DNA of 64,000 nucleotides from DASPJR01 sp035628505 (GTDB taxonomy: Bacteria > Planctomycetota > SZUA-567 > H5-PLA8). The stretch spans positions 1 through 64,000 of the forward strand of contig DASPJR010000122.1 in the NCBI GenBank assembly GCA_035628505.1, given 5' to 3'. This document shows, one piece after another, positions 63,518 through 64,000 of this stretch. The stretch's first letter is position 1. Every line of letters begins with the position of its first letter. The notes beneath the pieces were generated by a model that worked only from the letters and a program-made list of their open reading frames with translations, was not told the origin of the DNA and made no database searches. A program made the translations under genes and the position numbers.

Positions 63518-63577
63518 CCTCCATCTTTGAGATAGTCTTGTTTACCCCGGAGCAGCGGCAGCGCACAGAGCTAAAAC

Positions 63578-63605
63578 AACGAAGACCACTCACGTGGTCT
63601 TCGTT
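63578..63605. terminator. Perfect 12-bp hairpin in intergenic gap
   Basis: AACGAAGACCAC / GTGGTCTTCGTT with a TCAC loop. It lies 36 bp downstream of the minus-strand LolA-like stop and 60 bp before the M14 start on the same strand. No long T tract on either side, so it is a candidate terminator or mRNA-end stabiliser. Confidence 0.6.
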
Positions 63606-63640
63606 GACGTCCAGAAAAGTGTGCTCGAGCGCTCTGCGCG

Positions 63641-64000
63641 TTACAGCCCGAAACCTTTCTTGATTTTGTTCTTGGTCTTTTCGGGCTTGGATTCTTCCTT
63701 TTTCGACTCTTCCTTTTTCGCTTCTTCTTTTCTGGGCTCCTCTTTTTTCTCTTCCTTCTTTTCAGCAGTCTGGTTCTTGGCGGCGTCTTCCTGAGCTTTC
63801 TTCGATGCGGCTTCAGCATCCGCTTGAGCCTTCCGGGCGTAGGCTTCCATGTCAGTCATGTCCTGGACGGTTACGCCCGCGGGAGCGGTGAAAACAAAGC
63901 GGTCGGCGGCGATGCTGGGATTCAATTTGATGTTCTTCAGCGTTGTAACAGAGGTCGTCTTTCCGTCTGTGCTCTTGCTGCTGGTCTGAATCGTAATGCC
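63641..64000 (-). CDS. LolA-like outer-membrane lipoprotein carrier (3' part only)
   Basis: The frame is open from the window edge on the minus strand, so the 5' part is missing. The visible 119 residues begin GITIQTSSKSTDGKTTSVTTLKN and then IKLNPSIAADRFVFTAPAGVTVQDM. The last stretch fits the C-terminal strand pattern of LolA/DUF2092 proteins (...P...D..F.F..P.GV.V.D). After that comes an unusual Lys/Glu-rich tail of ~60 residues (runs such as EKKEEKKEEPRKEEAKKEES). LolA carries lipoproteins across the periplasm. The tail is likely disordered. Confidence 0.65.
   Translation of the reverse strand, partial: GITIQTSSKSTDGKTTSVTTLKNIKLNPSIAADRFVFTAPAGVTVQDMTDMEAYARKAQADAEAASKKAQEDAAKNQTAEKKEEKKEEPRKEEAKKEESKKEESKPEKTKNKIKKGFGL

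Noticed and set aside
1..64000. CRISPR arrays, rRNA, tRNA, insertion sequences, plasmid or phage replication genes
   Set aside because: None recognised by eye on either strand; a tRNAscan/Infernal run would be needed to exclude small RNAs fully.

Overview
The window reads as one contiguous piece of a moderately GC-rich, Gram-negative bacterial chromosome. It has a meso-DAP pathway gene (dapF), an HtrB/LpxL-type acyltransferase, a LolA-like tail, and secreted and outer-membrane-type lipoproteins. The gene content (squalene-cyclase-repeat protein, VWA+HEAT protein, DUF1080 protein, PA14/FN3 secreted protein, an enlarged LeuRS, and ECF sigma/FecR with a giant HEAT protein) is what I associate with Planctomycetota or a neighbouring PVC-type lineage. 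That assignment is inference from gene families, not from a marker phylogeny. I saw no rRNA, tRNA, CRISPR array, insertion sequence or phage gene.

Layout. 1-4.2 kb: SUF iron-sulfur cluster genes (3' part of sufS, sufU, a SufT-like gene). They are split by a three-gene accessory insert: a 71-aa protein, a frameshifted HNH nuclease and a Uma2/DUF820 protein. A SAM hydrolase follows. 4.2-6.6 kb (minus): YihY membrane protein, a tiny membrane protein and dapF. 6.9-10 kb: three tandem TolA-shaped proteins (one N-terminal membrane helix plus a long charged coiled coil), two of which share a C-terminal domain. 10-11.7 kb (minus): a cyclase-repeat secreted protein and SixA. 11.75-18.2 kb: a secreted HEAT+VWA protein, then an overlapping ECF sigma - FecR - STN/HEAT operon, and after it a short decayed copy of the VWA gene's 3' end. 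18.3-28 kb: mixed housekeeping and secreted genes (diheme lipoprotein, acyltransferase, GT2, pcm, an unknown, DUF1080, PA14 protein), with intergenic repeats and hairpins.

28.4-43.9 kb is a nonribosomal peptide locus: MbtH (plus strand), a two-module NRPS and a SyrP-like Fe(II)/2-oxoglutarate hydroxylase (minus strand), and a divergent two-module NRPS with a terminal thioesterase. Adenylation pocket residues read by eye give Asp, Cys, a Gly-like pocket and Val. With the hydroxylase, the parsimonious prediction is a tetrapeptide (beta-hydroxy-)Asp-Cys-Gly?-Val. The first condensation domain lacks its catalytic His pair, and the thioesterase has Cys instead of Ser.

43.9-59.2 kb is an exopolysaccharide operon that starts 4 bp after the NRPS stop: a DxD glycosyltransferase, a Wzc-like chain-length/ATPase protein, WcaF, WcaI, Wzm/Wzt ABC exporter, three glycosyltransferases, an O-antigen ligase/polymerase-like protein, two more glycosyltransferases and a VanZ-like protein. 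Most genes overlap by 4 bp or abut. 59.3-64 kb: leuS, then (minus) an M14 carboxypeptidase and the 3' end of a LolA-like gene.

The parts I consider least explained by known systems are the TolA-like triplet, the sigma/FecR/HEAT operon with its relic copy, and the NRPS locus fused end-to-start with a polysaccharide operon.
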